Source: JAFGIT01 sp016929465 [NCBI: Candidatus Coatesbacteria bacterium] (lineage in GTDB: Bacteria; B130-G9). Taken from it: 5,953 bases of DNA. Made by a program: the position numbers and the translations under genes. Below the pieces are notes generated by a model that saw only the letters and a program-made list of their open reading frames with translations, was not told the origin of the DNA and did no database searches. Location: NCBI GenBank assembly GCA_016929465.1, contig JAFGIT010000198.1, forward strand, positions 1 through 5,953, read 5' to 3'. This document shows, piece after piece, positions 5,799 to 5,953 of this stretch (the first letter of the stretch is position 1; each line of letters starts with the position of its first letter).

Positions 5799-5953
5799 AT
5801 TTCGGGCGAATCGTCTTCCCTCACCTCCAGATACCTCTCCGCCTTCTCCCGGTCGTAGCCGGATCCCTCCGATAGAACGAGCGGCTGCCCGAGTCGTTGG
5901 GCGGCGCCTTCGACGTATTTCGGGTTGCGCTCGATCATGACGAAGTCGCGGCC
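5795..5953 (-). CDS. DNA methyltransferase, C-terminal end (partial, runs off right edge)
   Basis: Only the last 52 residues are in the window; the 5' part lies beyond 5953. They begin GRDFVMIERNPKYVEGAAQRL, which matches the segment after motif I (FxGxGTT) in beta-class N4/N6 DNA methyltransferases, typically 'GR..IGIEINPEYVE.A..RL'. In that class motif I is C-terminal, so finding this at the end is expected. The DPPY catalytic motif and target-recognition region would lie to the right. The tail (SEGSGYDREKAERYLEVRE) continues about 30 residues past the family core. Whether a restriction enzyme accompanies it cannot be seen, and an orphan methyltransferase is equally possible. Confidence 0.75.
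   Translation of the reverse strand, partial: GRDFVMIERNPKYVEGAAQRLGQPLVLSEGSGYDREKAERYLEVREDDSPEI

Overview
The window is bacterial. It has Shine-Dalgarno-led, tightly packed genes with 1-4 nt overlaps, the 3' end of a group II intron, and a lipoprotein signal with a lipobox. Lineage cannot be fixed. The left-hand genes are fairly G/C-rich yet use many ATA, AGG and AGA codons, and the small genes at the right are of the kind seen in uncultured environmental bacteria. No 16S rRNA or other marker is present.

Layout. (1) 1-76: domains V and VI of a group II intron ribozyme, entering from the left; its reverse transcriptase lies outside the window. (2) 117-3585: a compact same-strand three-gene operon made of an AMP-forming acyl-CoA ligase, an FAD-dependent oxidoreductase of the protoporphyrinogen-oxidase/UDP-galactopyranose-mutase-like superfamily, and a small HExxH putative metallopeptidase whose GTG start overlaps the oxidoreductase stop. 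(3) 3586-3822: about 240 bp without a convincing gene, ending in a small inverted repeat and a weak promoter candidate. (4) 3823-5350: visibly more A/T-rich genes: an unknown lipoprotein, a protein with an R-x4-H motif like HEPN ribonucleases, and a small Cys-rich zinc-ribbon-like protein overlapping its end. (5) 5351-5736: the C-terminal half of a DUF4258-type protein (a family linked to toxin-like RNases) with no start codon and no N-terminal half, in the zinc-ribbon frame, followed by an intact 71-residue partner-like gene. (6) 5795-5953, minus strand: the C-terminal end of a beta-class-like DNA methyltransferase that runs off the right edge.

The left operon looks metabolic: an acyl or aryl acid is activated and a second enzyme performs a redox step, but the substrate cannot be read from sequence. 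The right half looks like a patchwork accessory region carrying a possible HEPN nuclease, a decayed DUF4258 pair and a DNA methyltransferase, all themes of defence or toxin-antitoxin islands. Nothing here proves a new system. The most informative points are the decapitated DUF4258 gene with its surviving partner, the HEPN-like/zinc-ribbon overlap, and the possible frameshift at the start of the HEPN-like gene.
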